A stretch of DNA of 64,000 nt from Planctomycetota bacterium (GTDB lineage Bacteria > Planctomycetota > Phycisphaerae > UBA1845 > PWPN01). Positions 16,837-26,550 of this stretch are shown here, one piece after another; within the stretch, counting starts at the first letter, position 1; every line of letters begins with the position of its first letter. The notes under the pieces were generated by a model. It ran no database searches and was not told where the DNA came from. It was given only the letters and a program-made list of their open reading frames with translations. A program made the translations under genes and the position numbers. The stretch lies in NCBI GenBank assembly GCA_029550525.1, contig JAKPHF010000046.1, positions 235,796 to 299,795 of the forward strand, read 5' to 3'.

Positions 16837-18315
16837 TCATGTCTGCGACGACAACGGCCGAGCGACGACGCGCAAGACATTGCGGGTCATGCGCGTGAGA
16901 CGAGCCCGGCCGTCGATGCGGAGAGGCACGACCCAGATCGGCCCCAGTTGATCGCACAAAATGACCAATTTTTCGCGACGAGCGGCCTCGATTTTCTCGT
17001 CGATGAGGAAGTCCGAGATCTTCTTCATGCCCGGACTGCCCAATGGGAAGAAGCGGTCGCCGGGGCGGCGCGGCCGGGCGATCAGCGGTGGACGCACTTC
17101 GTCGGCGTCGAACCACTCCTCGTAGGAGAACTGCCCGCGATCTGCCCGCTGCTGCAGGTATTCGGCAATTTGATCCTCGCCGGCGGCGAACGAATCGATC
17201 TGCAGTTCCATGCCGAACGCCGGGAGCTGCGTCGTGCCGTCGATCGAGACGCAAATCTCCTCTTCGATGGCCCCGCCGGCCCGCTCCTGCCCGCCCTCCA
17301 TCTCGAACACCAAGCGCGAATATCGCCGCGCCACCCGCAGGCCGCCGGGCAAGTGCACTTCCTTCGTGCCCTCCTCGCTGGCCAGCAGATCGGCCACCGC
17401 GTTCAAGTGCGAGAACGTGATTTCGCCCTCGCCCACGCCGAGGCGCAGAATGGCCTCGCGCACGAGCTGCGTCTGGATGACCCGCGGGCGGCGGGCCAGC
17501 GACGGCCCGTGCAACACGAGCTGCCGGTTGTTGTGCTCGACGATGAGCGACTCGAGCATGCGCGTGCAGGTCTCGCGCAAGTACGCTTCGATCGCACGGG
17601 CCTGCTCGCACAGCCGCCCCACCGCCTCGTCCACTTGCGGATTGAATCGCTCGCGCAGCAGCGGGAGCAGATCATGCCGCACACGGTTTCGGGCGTAAGC
17701 CGTGCTGGCGTTGCTGGCGTCGACGCGGAACGGAATTTGCATTGCAGCGGCGTACGCCTCGAGTGCAGCCCGACGCACGCCCAGAAGCGGCCGAACCAAC
17801 ACGATGTCGCTGCCCTCCCGGATCGGCCGAATGGGCCGGATGCCGCCTAGGCCGCGAATGCCCGTGCCGCGGATGATCCGGTGCAGGACGGTCTCAACGT
17901 TGTCGTCCGCATGATGGGCGAGCAGGACCACGTGAGCGCCGAGCCGCAGGCACAATCGCTCGAAGAATTCGTAACGGCATTGGCGAGCGGCGAGTTCGAT
18001 GGACAAGCCGCGGCGGCGGGACTCGGCCGGCACGTCGGCCGAATCAATCGTACACGCCACCTTCAGGGCGCGAGCCTGGGCCTGCACGAACTCGGCGTCG
18101 GCGTCAGAATCCTGCCGCCGCAAGCGGTGATTCAGATGGGCGACATGCAGTTGCAGTCCGAGCTTCTTGGACTGGTTGAGCCGAACAAGGATGTTCAGCA
18201 GGACCATGGAATCGACACCGCCGGAGACGGCCAGCACGACGGTTTCGCCCGTTTCGAAGGGCCGGATGTCACTGATGGCCCGAAGAATGCGCGTTTCCAG
18301 GTCTGACTTGGGCAT
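16837..18315 (-). CDS. tilS: tRNA(Ile)-lysidine synthetase TilS
   Basis: 492-residue ATP-dependent enzyme that converts C34 of the tRNA-Ile CAU anticodon to lysidine so that it reads AUA. The PP-loop ATP pyrophosphatase motif SGGVDS is at residues 31-36 and the HLNHRLR segment follows. A substrate-binding TilS domain occupies the middle and a C-terminal domain (RPRRPGDRFFPLGSPG, KKISDFLID) matches TilS-C. ATG at 18315. Length is typical. It lies between a glycan gene cluster and a convergent fucosidase and is likely housekeeping; no operon partner is obvious (92 bp from the upstream gene). Confidence 0.93.
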   Translation of the reverse strand: MPKSDLETRILRAISDIRPFETGETVVLAVSGGVDSMVLLNILVRLNQSKKLGLQLHVAHLNHRLRRQDSDADAEFVQAQARALKVACTIDSADVPAESRRRGLSIELAARQCRYEFFERLCLRLGAHVVLLAHHADDNVETVLHRIIRGTGIRGLGGIRPIRPIREGSDIVLVRPLLGVRRAALEAYAAAMQIPFRVDASNASTAYARNRVRHDLLPLLRERFNPQVDEAVGRLCEQARAIEAYLRETCTRMLESLIVEHNNRQLVLHGPSLARRPRVIQTQLVREAILRLGVGEGEITFSHLNAVADLLASEEGTKEVHLPGGLRVARRYSRLVFEMEGGQERAGGAIEEEICVSIDGTTQLPAFGMELQIDSFAAGEDQIAEYLQQRADRGQFSYEEWFDADEVRPPLIARPRRPGDRFFPLGSPGMKKISDFLIDEKIEAARREKLVILCDQLGPIWVVPLRIDGRARLTRMTRNVLRVVARPLSSQT

Positions 18316-18407
18316 GGCCTGCCATTATACGTCATCAATCCAGCCGGAGCGAGGCACTCTCCCTATTGTTCTTGCCGCGCACGACCACTCCTCTCCTGCT
18401 CGGTGCG

Positions 18408-21400
18408 TCACGGTTCCGCCAATTTTGCCGTGCTGAATGCGTGCCACTCCGCGTCGAACCGCTCCGCGTCCGGCCGCCCGGCGTGAATCAGGATGCGATA
18501 TCGCAGCACGAGCTCCTGCCCGGCGGGCAACGTGTAGGGTTCAGCCCACAGCAGGGCCGGACTGAAATAGCCGAACGGAATGCGGTCGTCGATCAGGTTG
18601 TGCCAGTACGATGGGTGCCGCAAATTCGCCGGATGATCGAACACCGTCACCCCCGCGGGCGAGCCGGTGAGCATGCCGACCAGGCTGAAATCGCACCATT
18701 TGGACCGTTGGCCGTGCGTGTGCCGGGCCATGCCCTCGCAAGGCTGGTCGCGACGGCCTTCACTGTCAAGTAATTGCCACTCGCGCGTGCGTGGGCTGAT
18801 CCGCACGGACAGGCCCGCGTAGCCGCCGCCTGCCGTCCCCCCTTTCAAATGGACGTCCTCGGCCCCGGCGGTAAATGCACTCGTCCAGTCAATGCGATAT
18901 GAGCCGTCGGCCTCCGGCGGATGCACGTGAATGCTCCGCCGCTCGGTCAGCAGCGCGGGTTTACCGTCGGGATGATAGCTGACGGTCAGGTCGATATCAG
19001 CCGAATGGTCGGGATTCGCCCGGGCCCGTCCGTCGAGCACCCGCGTACGGCCTTGGCCCGGCGTATTCCACTGTTCCCAGTAGTTCAGACCGTTGATTTC
19101 CTTCCACGAAAACCACAGAGCAAAATGCCACTCGTGATCGGGCGGGCTGAGCCAGACCAGCTCGGTTCCGTCGGGCAGGTTGAGCGGATCGAAATACGCT
19201 TTGGGCAAGTCCTTGCCGTAATTGAACCGCCACACGATGCGATCGCCGTTGAGCAGAGCGATACTGTCGTCGGTCTGTGCCCAGCGGTATGCAGGGCTTG
19301 CCGCGGCCGATGGCGTCGAACCCGGTTGCGATTCCGGCGTTGCCTGCGGCCAGTCGAAAATCTCCAGTTCGCGGATCGCCGGCGACGCGGGATAGTAGCC
19401 GGTGATCCTGAGTTCCAACGTCGTGCACGTGACCGGCTCGAACGTGAAGAACGCCTCCACGCTCGTGCGGTCGTACACGGCATTCGAGACGCGCTTCACC
19501 ACCTTGTCGTCGCAGAGAATGTCGAAATCCTTCGGGCAGTGCGACTCGTACTCATATCCGACGATGTTGATGGCCGAAACGCGGGTCGGTTGCTCGAACG
19601 TCACCCGCAAGCGATACAGATCCTTGTTGTCCACCTCGTCCCAGTAGGTCTTCGGATCGCCGTCGATGGCAGCCTGGTCACCCCCCGCGCCACCATCGGC
19701 GTCCAGGCCATCCGGGCTGTCGGCTGCAGCGCCCCGGGCGAGATTCGGCGGACGCTCCGCCCGCCGCTGAAGGACGTCGGCCCGCTTGATGATCTCCGGC
19801 GACCTGGCGTTGGCGATCAGTTCGCGGGCAGCCAGCCGTACCGCATCCTTGTGTGTATCGACCAGCGCGGTCGCGATTTTCAACGCGGTCTCTGCCGCCA
19901 CGTCCGCAACGTCCGCTCGCTGCGTCTGCGAAACCGCAAGGCTCAATGCCTCGGGCGTGGTGATGTTGCCGAGAATGTTCAGTGCCGCCTCGCGTTCATC
20001 GGGCGAACCGGCCGTTTCGAACAGCTTGCCCACACCGGCCACCCACTCGGCGGCCGGCAATTCGCCCGGCACCATCCGGGCCAGCGCGGTCAGTATGGCC
20101 GGCCGCATGGCTTCGTTGCGATGGTCCTGAAGTGCCTGAAGCAAAACGCTGGCGGCAGCCGATGTCGGCCAGTTCATCAACGCGCTCAGCGCCGCCGACC
20201 GAACGGCGGCACTCTCGGCCGCAGCCTCGTCCTTCAGGATCGCCAGCGCCTCATCATTACCCAACTGGTCGAGCACGCCGAGCAGCGCGACCTGCACGTT
20301 CTCCTCACGGAAGTTGCCAAGCACCTCGAACACTTTGGCGTTGGCTGGACGATTCACCAGAGCGCGGGCCGCCGCCGATCGCGTCTGATCGTCCTCGCCC
20401 AGGAGCAGATTGACGAGGGTGTCTTCCGCCGCTGTTCCCGGCATTCGTCGCAGCGCATCCATGGCCGCTGTCCGCTCGGGCGGCTCCCCCCGCATGGCAC
20501 GATCGGCAAGCAGCCCAGCATCCGACTCGTCTCCGAGCCGGGCGAGCGCATCGATAGACACCAATCGGACTTGCGGGTTCTCGTGCACCAATCCCCTGCG
20601 AGCGTTATCCACGGCCGCCTTGTCGCCGCGCTCAGCGAATGCCTGGATCATGATCACTTGCAGATCGGCCGGCACATGCAGGGCGGCACCGGCGATGGCT
20701 TTCGTGTCGCCGACTTTGGGTAATTCGCGCACGATATTCGCCACTGCAACGATGAGCTCGGGCACATTGCTTTCAAGCGCTTCCTTTATCAACGGCGTGG
20801 CCTGCACGGGCTGCGAAAGAATGAGCCCGCGGAATGCCGCGGCGCGTACGGCAGGCGGCTCGGCCGGAGCGTACAGGAGCTTGTACACACCCGCGGCCGT
20901 TTTCTTGTCACCGGCGGCGATGAGCCGTTCGCCGCAGGCCAGATACGCATCGGTAAGCACCGCTCGCATCGCCGGGTCCGAGGTGGCCAGCCGGGCCGCC
21001 TTGATTGCCTCGGCGGCTTCCGGCGTGCCAATCAGACCCAGTGCTGATGCGGCCGCCCGCGCGACAGCCGGATCGGTGTCGCGCAACAATGGCACGAGTG
21101 CGGGCACCGAGTCGGCATCCGCTCGCGTGCCGATGCTGGCGATGACGCCGATGAGCAGGTTGCCCTTCAGCGTGGACAGCGCCTCACGCAGTGCCGCTGC
21201 CGCTTCCGGACCCGCGATCCGCTCCAACGCGAAGCGAGCCATCGTCGCCGTGCCCTCGTCGGCCAGGAGCGGTGCGATGACAGGCACCTGCGCCGGCGTG
21301 CCGATCATGCCCAGTTGACGACAGAAAAACGACCTGGCTTCGGCGGTCTTGCACGCGGCAATGGCTTCGCCGAGTTGGGCAGCCAACCGGGCCCGATCCT

Positions 21401-22346
21401 CCGCCGCCGTCTTGGACGTGTTCGACGTGGCGTGATTGACCAACTGTTCGACCACGAACAAAGGCTCGCGGGGCTCGCCGTGAGCGTACTGCGTGGCGGC
21501 TCGGATCGCGGCGTCCGCATCGACGCCGACGAGAGCCGCGGCAGCCGGCGTGCTCGGCCACTCCTTGGGAATCGGCACCGTCACTTTACCCGTGGCCGCC
21601 CACTCGGTGGCTCGCAGCATGATCGTCTGCCACGCAATATTGCGCATGGCCGGCACGTCGTGGCCGAGCAGGAAGTTCACGCCTCGCCCCTTGCCCAGTT
21701 GCGTGACGATGAGCATGGGCTCCCACGCCCCCGTGCCCGACACATCGGTGTTGGCAAACGCCGTCGCCAGCGTGCGGAAGTCGGTCGGCGTCAGCTTGAC
21801 CATCCGCTGGTACAACTCGTCGGTGATCCAGAAGTCCGGCATGCCCCGCGTGATCGGGTGCTTGTTGTCGTTGATGACCACCTTGAATGTGTGATACGAC
21901 GTGTGGCTCGTGTGGCCGAGCTTCCAGGTCAGGCCCGAGATCTGCTGGAACTCGGGCCAGTCGTTGCACGCGGCACTGGCGGCGTGAAACGACACCATGC
22001 CCGTGCCCTTGCGGATGGCGTCGGCGAACGCCTGTTTGCCTTCTTGCGTCCACGGCCCGCCGGTCATGGTCGGATGGCACGTCCAGTTGCTCACGATGAC
22101 GTCGCAACGAGCGAACGTCTCGGCTGTGATCTTGCTCACGTCCTCGACGATGTCGAGCACATTGAACCGCTTAGGGTCGGCCGCGTAGAGCCCCTCCAGG
22201 AACGGCGTCGTGGATTTCGTATCGTGAACGGTTTGGCCACTAAGGATCACGATCCGAACAGGAGCGGCGTGTCCGCCGGCCGTGCACGCCAGTGTAACCA
22301 TCAGACCGCAGATCACGTGGGTTGTCGTCCGGTATGCTTTCTTCAT
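18408..22346 (-). CDS. Giant secreted ThuA - HEAT - discoidin - PmoA-like (DUF6807) protein
   Basis: 1312 residues. Signal peptide (MKKAYRTTTHVICGLMVTLA, cleavage after GGHA). A ThuA-like class I glutamine-amidotransferase fold follows at ~29-265 (VRIVILSGQTVHDTKSTTPF, SFHAASAA, HPITRGMPDFW). HEAT-type helical repeats span ~300-865, a discoidin/F5-8 type C-like beta domain ~868-1002, and a C-terminal PmoA/DUF6807-type domain ~1020-1312 (LSPPDHEWHFALWFSW, HPPEADGSYRID). The ATG at 22346 gives the signal peptide; the frame is open to 22562 but not homologous. Each module is frequent in Planctomycetota glycan loci; the molecular function is unknown. It lies 83 bp after the Gfo/Idh/MocA gene on the same strand. 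Confidence 0.8.
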   Translation of the reverse strand: MKKAYRTTTHVICGLMVTLACTAGGHAAPVRIVILSGQTVHDTKSTTPFLEGLYAADPKRFNVLDIVEDVSKITAETFARCDVIVSNWTCHPTMTGGPWTQEGKQAFADAIRKGTGMVSFHAASAACNDWPEFQQISGLTWKLGHTSHTSYHTFKVVINDNKHPITRGMPDFWITDELYQRMVKLTPTDFRTLATAFANTDVSGTGAWEPMLIVTQLGKGRGVNFLLGHDVPAMRNIAWQTIMLRATEWAATGKVTVPIPKEWPSTPAAAALVGVDADAAIRAATQYAHGEPREPLFVVEQLVNHATSNTSKTAAEDRARLAAQLGEAIAACKTAEARSFFCRQLGMIGTPAQVPVIAPLLADEGTATMARFALERIAGPEAAAALREALSTLKGNLLIGVIASIGTRADADSVPALVPLLRDTDPAVARAAASALGLIGTPEAAEAIKAARLATSDPAMRAVLTDAYLACGERLIAAGDKKTAAGVYKLLYAPAEPPAVRAAAFRGLILSQPVQATPLIKEALESNVPELIVAVANIVRELPKVGDTKAIAGAALHVPADLQVIMIQAFAERGDKAAVDNARRGLVHENPQVRLVSIDALARLGDESDAGLLADRAMRGEPPERTAAMDALRRMPGTAAEDTLVNLLLGEDDQTRSAAARALVNRPANAKVFEVLGNFREENVQVALLGVLDQLGNDEALAILKDEAAAESAAVRSAALSALMNWPTSAAASVLLQALQDHRNEAMRPAILTALARMVPGELPAAEWVAGVGKLFETAGSPDEREAALNILGNITTPEALSLAVSQTQRADVADVAAETALKIATALVDTHKDAVRLAARELIANARSPEIIKRADVLQRRAERPPNLARGAAADSPDGLDADGGAGGDQAAIDGDPKTYWDEVDNKDLYRLRVTFEQPTRVSAINIVGYEYESHCPKDFDILCDDKVVKRVSNAVYDRTSVEAFFTFEPVTCTTLELRITGYYPASPAIRELEIFDWPQATPESQPGSTPSAAASPAYRWAQTDDSIALLNGDRIVWRFNYGKDLPKAYFDPLNLPDGTELVWLSPPDHEWHFALWFSWKEINGLNYWEQWNTPGQGRTRVLDGRARANPDHSADIDLTVSYHPDGKPALLTERRSIHVHPPEADGSYRIDWTSAFTAGAEDVHLKGGTAGGGYAGLSVRISPRTREWQLLDSEGRRDQPCEGMARHTHGQRSKWCDFSLVGMLTGSPAGVTVFDHPANLRHPSYWHNLIDDRIPFGYFSPALLWAEPYTLPAGQELVLRYRILIHAGRPDAERFDAEWHAFSTAKLAEP

Positions 22347-22429
22347 CTTTCGCTCGCGAGTTGCAGGCCGTTGATGTCGTCGCGTTCGCGCGGGCTCAGG
22401 CCGCGCCGCTCGTTCGCACGTTTCGCCCC

Positions 22430-23746
22430 TTACAGATGCCACGGAGCCCGCATGGCCCGCACGAGCCGGGCGTTGGCCTCCGGATCCTTGACGAACTCTT
22501 CCTTGACGGGGTCCCACTTGAGCTTGCGGCCCAGGTGCACGGCCAGCCAGGTCAACTGACACACCGTTTCGGTGCGGACGGCCACGTCGATGTTACAGAT
22601 CGGCTGAGCCCGTGTCTTGACGCAGTCGATCCAGTTGCGCTGATGGTTGGTGCTGACGGGTAGCTGGATCTCGCCCGGCCCGATTTTTTCGCGCAGGAGC
22701 GACGCGGGCTCGGCCGTAATGCTTCCACGATCGACGTGAACCCAGCCTCGGTCGCCTTCGAAGCGAACGCCGTGACGAATGGGCCCACCGTCGCTGGTGA
22801 AGTGCAGGATCACGCCGTTGGCGTACTTCATCGTCGCGTCCCAACTCAGCGGGTTGTCGCACAAGCTGTCCTTGGCGGGGAACACACCGGAGGCTTCGAT
22901 CTCCGTGGGCCCGGTCAACTCCGTGCCGTTGCCCCACTGAGCGATGTCGATGTGATGGATGCCCCAGCCGGCGATATAGCCCAACGAATAGTCGCTGATG
23001 TGGAACCAGAACGGCGAGACGCAGCGTTTGGGCGTGTACGGCGCCGCCGGCGCGGGGCCGAGCCACATCTCGTAATCGAAGCCCTCCGGCACGGGCGCGG
23101 GCGTGTATCGCACGTTGCCCGTCCGCTCAAACACCCCCACCGGTGCGGAGACCTTGATGGCCCGCAGCTTGCCGAGCCGGCCGTTGATTGCCAGCTCGCA
23201 AGCCTGACGAAACTGGGGGCTGGACCGCTGCTGTGTGCCGAACTGAAACCGCCGCCCGTAACGATGGCAGGCGGCGCGAAGCACCTTGGCTTCCTGGATG
23301 CTCATGCCCAACGGCTTTTCGACGTAAATGTCCTTGCCCGCCCGCACGGCGGCCAGCGCGTGCAGGACGTGCCAATGGTCGGTCGATGCGATCTGGACGG
23401 CGTCGATGTCGGGCCGAGCCACCAATTCGCGGAAATCGTTGTACGCCGCGCAGGCGTCGCCTTTGTAATGCTCGTTGACGATCTGACGTGCCTTGTCGCG
23501 CCGGTCGCGCTTGGGGTCGCAGACGGCCACCACCTGCACGTCGGGTAGCGCGAGTAGTTGGCCCATGTCATAGAGCCCCTGCCCGCCCACGCCGATGCAA
23601 CCGACCGTGATGCGATTGCTCGGCGCGACCGCGCTGCCCGCACCTAGCGCGGAAGCTCGCACGATCCACGGGAACCCGAAAGCGGCCGTCGCCGCCTTGA
23701 GCACGCTCCGCCGATGGATCCGTCCGTTCTGGCTTGACCTGGTCAT
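22430..23746 (-). CDS. Tat-exported Gfo/Idh/MocA family oxidoreductase
   Basis: 438 residues. The N-terminus contains the twin-arginine motif (RIHRRSVLKAA) and a hydrophobic stretch, so export of the folded cofactor-bearing protein by Tat is likely. The Rossmann motif GCIGVGGQG follows, then the EKP signature (DIYVEKPLG) with the family's conserved lysine, and a C-terminal alpha/beta domain. This family uses tightly bound NAD(P) for sugar oxidoreduction, and some members act as glycosidases. ATG at 23746 with AGGACGGGAC upstream. It overlaps the preceding glycosidase by four bases (ATGA), showing translational coupling. Confidence 0.9.
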   Translation of the reverse strand: MTRSSQNGRIHRRSVLKAATAAFGFPWIVRASALGAGSAVAPSNRITVGCIGVGGQGLYDMGQLLALPDVQVVAVCDPKRDRRDKARQIVNEHYKGDACAAYNDFRELVARPDIDAVQIASTDHWHVLHALAAVRAGKDIYVEKPLGMSIQEAKVLRAACHRYGRRFQFGTQQRSSPQFRQACELAINGRLGKLRAIKVSAPVGVFERTGNVRYTPAPVPEGFDYEMWLGPAPAAPYTPKRCVSPFWFHISDYSLGYIAGWGIHHIDIAQWGNGTELTGPTEIEASGVFPAKDSLCDNPLSWDATMKYANGVILHFTSDGGPIRHGVRFEGDRGWVHVDRGSITAEPASLLREKIGPGEIQLPVSTNHQRNWIDCVKTRAQPICNIDVAVRTETVCQLTWLAVHLGRKLKWDPVKEEFVKDPEANARLVRAMRAPWHL

Positions 23747-26370
23747 GGTTGTCCCGTCCTGACTGGTTGCTCGGTCAATTCCCATATAGCGTGAATCTGT
23801 CTCTTGCGGGCGTCTTCGCTCCGACCGTAGTCCTCGAGCACCTTCTGCAAGCCCGCCGCGAGTTTGATCGCCGTCTCGCGGTAGCTGCGATCGGCCGCGA
23901 TCTGCGAGGCTTCACTCACCAATCGGGCGAGTTGACCGGCCTCCTGCATCCGGCTTCGGCGGACGGCGGTCGCCGCGCACTCGAGCGTCAGCCGGGCATG
24001 CCGCGCCTCGTACGTCTCGCCCAGACCGGCGGCGACCAGACGCTCATGCAGCTTACTTATACGCTCCAGCGAGGCCTGATGTCGCGGCTGCACCCGCGCC
24101 GACGCCACCTGCTTACCATTCACGTAAAGCCGCAATTCGCCCGTCGCGTCATGGCTGCTCGCCACGTGCGCCCACGTGCCGGGGACCAATCCGGCTTGAT
24201 GCGTGACCGTCCCGTACGGCGTGATCAACCGCAGGTCGTTCCGAGGAAACGTGTCGAACGTCCATCCGTCGGCGGTGCCGGCCGGGCACTTGTCGATGAT
24301 TCGGCCGCCGCCGAGCGGCAGCTCGCCGGGGCAGATCCACGCGTCCAGCGTGAACCCGTCGAGCAGATCCAGCCGCGGATCGTCGGGGATTTCCAGAAAA
24401 CCTTGGCCGCGGAACTCCAGCGCATTGCGTGCAGCGTCCTGTTTCACCGCCACCGTTTCGAGTTGCCCCACCACATTGGCGTCGAGTCCTCCGCCCGCCT
24501 GGTTAATCAACACCTCCTGCTTGCCCGCACCGGCCATCCAATCCCCCACCAGCGCGGTCCCGGTCAGCGTGGCATTCATGTTGCCGGCGAGCGTTTGAAT
24601 CTCGGCCGTGCTGAGCGCCCGCGCATGAACGCGGACACGATGGATCTGACCAACGAACCGGTTGGCGCCGTTGCTGTCCGCGCCGATGCGAACCGGCAAG
24701 CCGTTGCCTTTCTCGGCCGAAGTGAATTCTTCGAGGCTGGCGACCGGTACGCGCGCATCGTCAGCCGTCTCGGAATTCCACGCTGGCCCCGGAGTCGCCC
24801 CGCCGCGGAAGATTTCCACGCGTACGAGATTCGGCGTCCGCGCATCGTCCGGCAGGAATACTGAATTGCCATCGAAGCGATCCCATGCCTGGCCGTTCAT
24901 CCGCACGGCCGTGATGTTCCCGGTACCCACAGTGCGGATGTACAGCCGGCGCGGACCGAAGCGAATGGGAAACTTCTGCTCGATCCGCGTGATGCTGGGC
25001 GGGATTTGCGGCACGAGCTTCAATCCGTCGGCGGTGTAGGCGTACTGGTACAGGCCGCGGATCATGGCCGCGGGCACGCCCCAGTTGTCGTACACGCAGT
25101 TGATGGGCACGTGCGGCTGATAGACGTCGTTGCCGAAGTCGATCAGCGGATTGTCCATACGGAACCGCCGGGCGTAGTCGAGCATCTTCTTCATGGACCG
25201 ACGAGCGTCTCCGAATTGACCGAGCCGATAATAGGCCATGATCATGCGGGCCTCGCAGGTGGACCAGTGCCCGCCGTTCACCCAGTGGCCAAACTTCCAG
25301 ATGCTCGTCTGCTCCTGGTACATGTCGTCCAGCGCGGGGTAGTTCGTGATGATGAGACCATACGGCCGCAGGCCGGGGATCGACGCGATCTTGTCGTAGA
25401 TCCGGCGAGCTTGCGCATCATCCACCACGTTGAAGCAGATGGCGTCGTGATTACACACCGCCTCGAAGTAGCCGTGCTCAGGCGCGCCGTACACGCCATG
25501 CTTCGTGCCGTCCGGGTCGATGTATTTGACGAAGTAGCCCTCGTCGGTGACCAGCCGCGGCAAGCCCTGGCGGGCCAGATCGCGCCGCCGCGTATAGAGC
25601 TCCGCTTGCTCGTGGCGACCGGCCATCGTCTCCAGCTCGATCAGACGATCCAGCGCGGCGATGTACGTGATCGACAAACCGGACAGGTACGCCATGCTAT
25701 ACGAACCATCGGGTTTGCGGTAACCGGCGTAGCTCGGCGCGAGCAGATTGCCGGCCGGGCCGGCGAGAAACAGATTGGTCTCGGGATCGCGCCGCGTCTC
25801 GATGAAGTTCGCGCTGCGTTCCAGCTTGGGCAGATACCGTTCAATAGCAGCGCGATCGCGGCTGATCAGCAGCAGTTCGGCCTGCATGACGATCCCGGCC
25901 GCCGTGAACTCCATACCCCAGTCGTGAATATCAATGCGGCCATCACCCTGCTTGTAAATGACTCGGCCAGGCGAGGCGGCATCGCAGAGACAACCGTCGG
26001 GCGCAACCCAATCATGCTCGCCCTTTCGCCGGCCGTCGCCCATCTGGTCGAACCACAGATCCTGCGAGTTCTGAATGAAGGTCGTGTACGGCTCGGTCCA
26101 GAACGGCAGCGCGCAGTAGGTCGTCCCGTAGCTGTTCTGGATCCACCACGCATCCCACGTCGGGCCTTCGACCAGGCCGTTCCACGCCGGGGTGTAGAGC
26201 ATGGGCAGATTTTGGAACTCCGGGTCCGGCTCGAACATTCGGCGGGAGATATCGAGGAGTTGGAGGTACTCGACGTCGCCGGCGCCACTGAAGAATCGGC
26301 CCTCAAACTGCGACGCTTCCGCTGGCGTGACAACCAGCGTCACCGCGATCAAGGTGGGTACTGGTATCAT
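23743..26370 (-). CDS. Secreted six-hairpin glycosidase-like protein with LamG domain
   Basis: 875 residues. Signal peptide (MIPVPTLIAVTLVVTPAEA). The region ~60-470 resembles (alpha/alpha)6-barrel glycosidases (segments such as PTWDAWWIQNSYG, YLSGLSITYIAALDRLIELE, GHWVNGGHWSTCEARMIMAYY). Parts of a concanavalin A-like LamG fold are visible at ~555-600 and ~645-760 (FTLDAWICPG, LRLYVNGKQVASARV), and a helical tail follows. The exact glycoside hydrolase family is not certain; an amylo-glucosidase-like or inverting alpha-glycosidase role is plausible. Its stop overlaps the start of the Gfo/Idh/MocA gene, suggesting joint action on an exported carbohydrate. Confidence 0.75.
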   Translation of the reverse strand: MIPVPTLIAVTLVVTPAEASQFEGRFFSGAGDVEYLQLLDISRRMFEPDPEFQNLPMLYTPAWNGLVEGPTWDAWWIQNSYGTTYCALPFWTEPYTTFIQNSQDLWFDQMGDGRRKGEHDWVAPDGCLCDAASPGRVIYKQGDGRIDIHDWGMEFTAAGIVMQAELLLISRDRAAIERYLPKLERSANFIETRRDPETNLFLAGPAGNLLAPSYAGYRKPDGSYSMAYLSGLSITYIAALDRLIELETMAGRHEQAELYTRRRDLARQGLPRLVTDEGYFVKYIDPDGTKHGVYGAPEHGYFEAVCNHDAICFNVVDDAQARRIYDKIASIPGLRPYGLIITNYPALDDMYQEQTSIWKFGHWVNGGHWSTCEARMIMAYYRLGQFGDARRSMKKMLDYARRFRMDNPLIDFGNDVYQPHVPINCVYDNWGVPAAMIRGLYQYAYTADGLKLVPQIPPSITRIEQKFPIRFGPRRLYIRTVGTGNITAVRMNGQAWDRFDGNSVFLPDDARTPNLVRVEIFRGGATPGPAWNSETADDARVPVASLEEFTSAEKGNGLPVRIGADSNGANRFVGQIHRVRVHARALSTAEIQTLAGNMNATLTGTALVGDWMAGAGKQEVLINQAGGGLDANVVGQLETVAVKQDAARNALEFRGQGFLEIPDDPRLDLLDGFTLDAWICPGELPLGGGRIIDKCPAGTADGWTFDTFPRNDLRLITPYGTVTHQAGLVPGTWAHVASSHDATGELRLYVNGKQVASARVQPRHQASLERISKLHERLVAAGLGETYEARHARLTLECAATAVRRSRMQEAGQLARLVSEASQIAADRSYRETAIKLAAGLQKVLEDYGRSEDARKRQIHAIWELTEQPVRTGQP

Positions 26371-26417
26371 TGTCTCCGCTCCTCAAGCCCCGGCCACACC
26401 TGGCCCGGAGACCTCTT

Positions 26418-26550
26418 GGGGGGCGGGCATCTTGCCCGCCTCGTACGTGTTTAGCGTCCGGTACCTTCGCGCCCCTTCGGGGCGAAGCCGCGCCGATCTC
26501 TTGCACGCTAAACAGATGCCCCGCCTCAGGCGGGCGAGACGCCCGCCCCC
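26418..26550. mobile_element. MITE-like element with family B terminal inverted repeats
   Basis: 133 bp. The left end (26418-26442) and right end (26529-26550) are inverted copies of the family B palindrome GGCGGGCRAGAYGCCCGCC. An inner inverted pair GTTTAGCGT / ACGCTAAAC and a central hairpin (TTCGCGCCCC, TTC, GGGGCGAA) lie between them. It occupies the spacer between the GH116 gene and the LamG glycosidase, and the last GH116 codons lie inside its right end. It carries no transposase. Mobility is inferred from the structure only. Confidence 0.5.
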
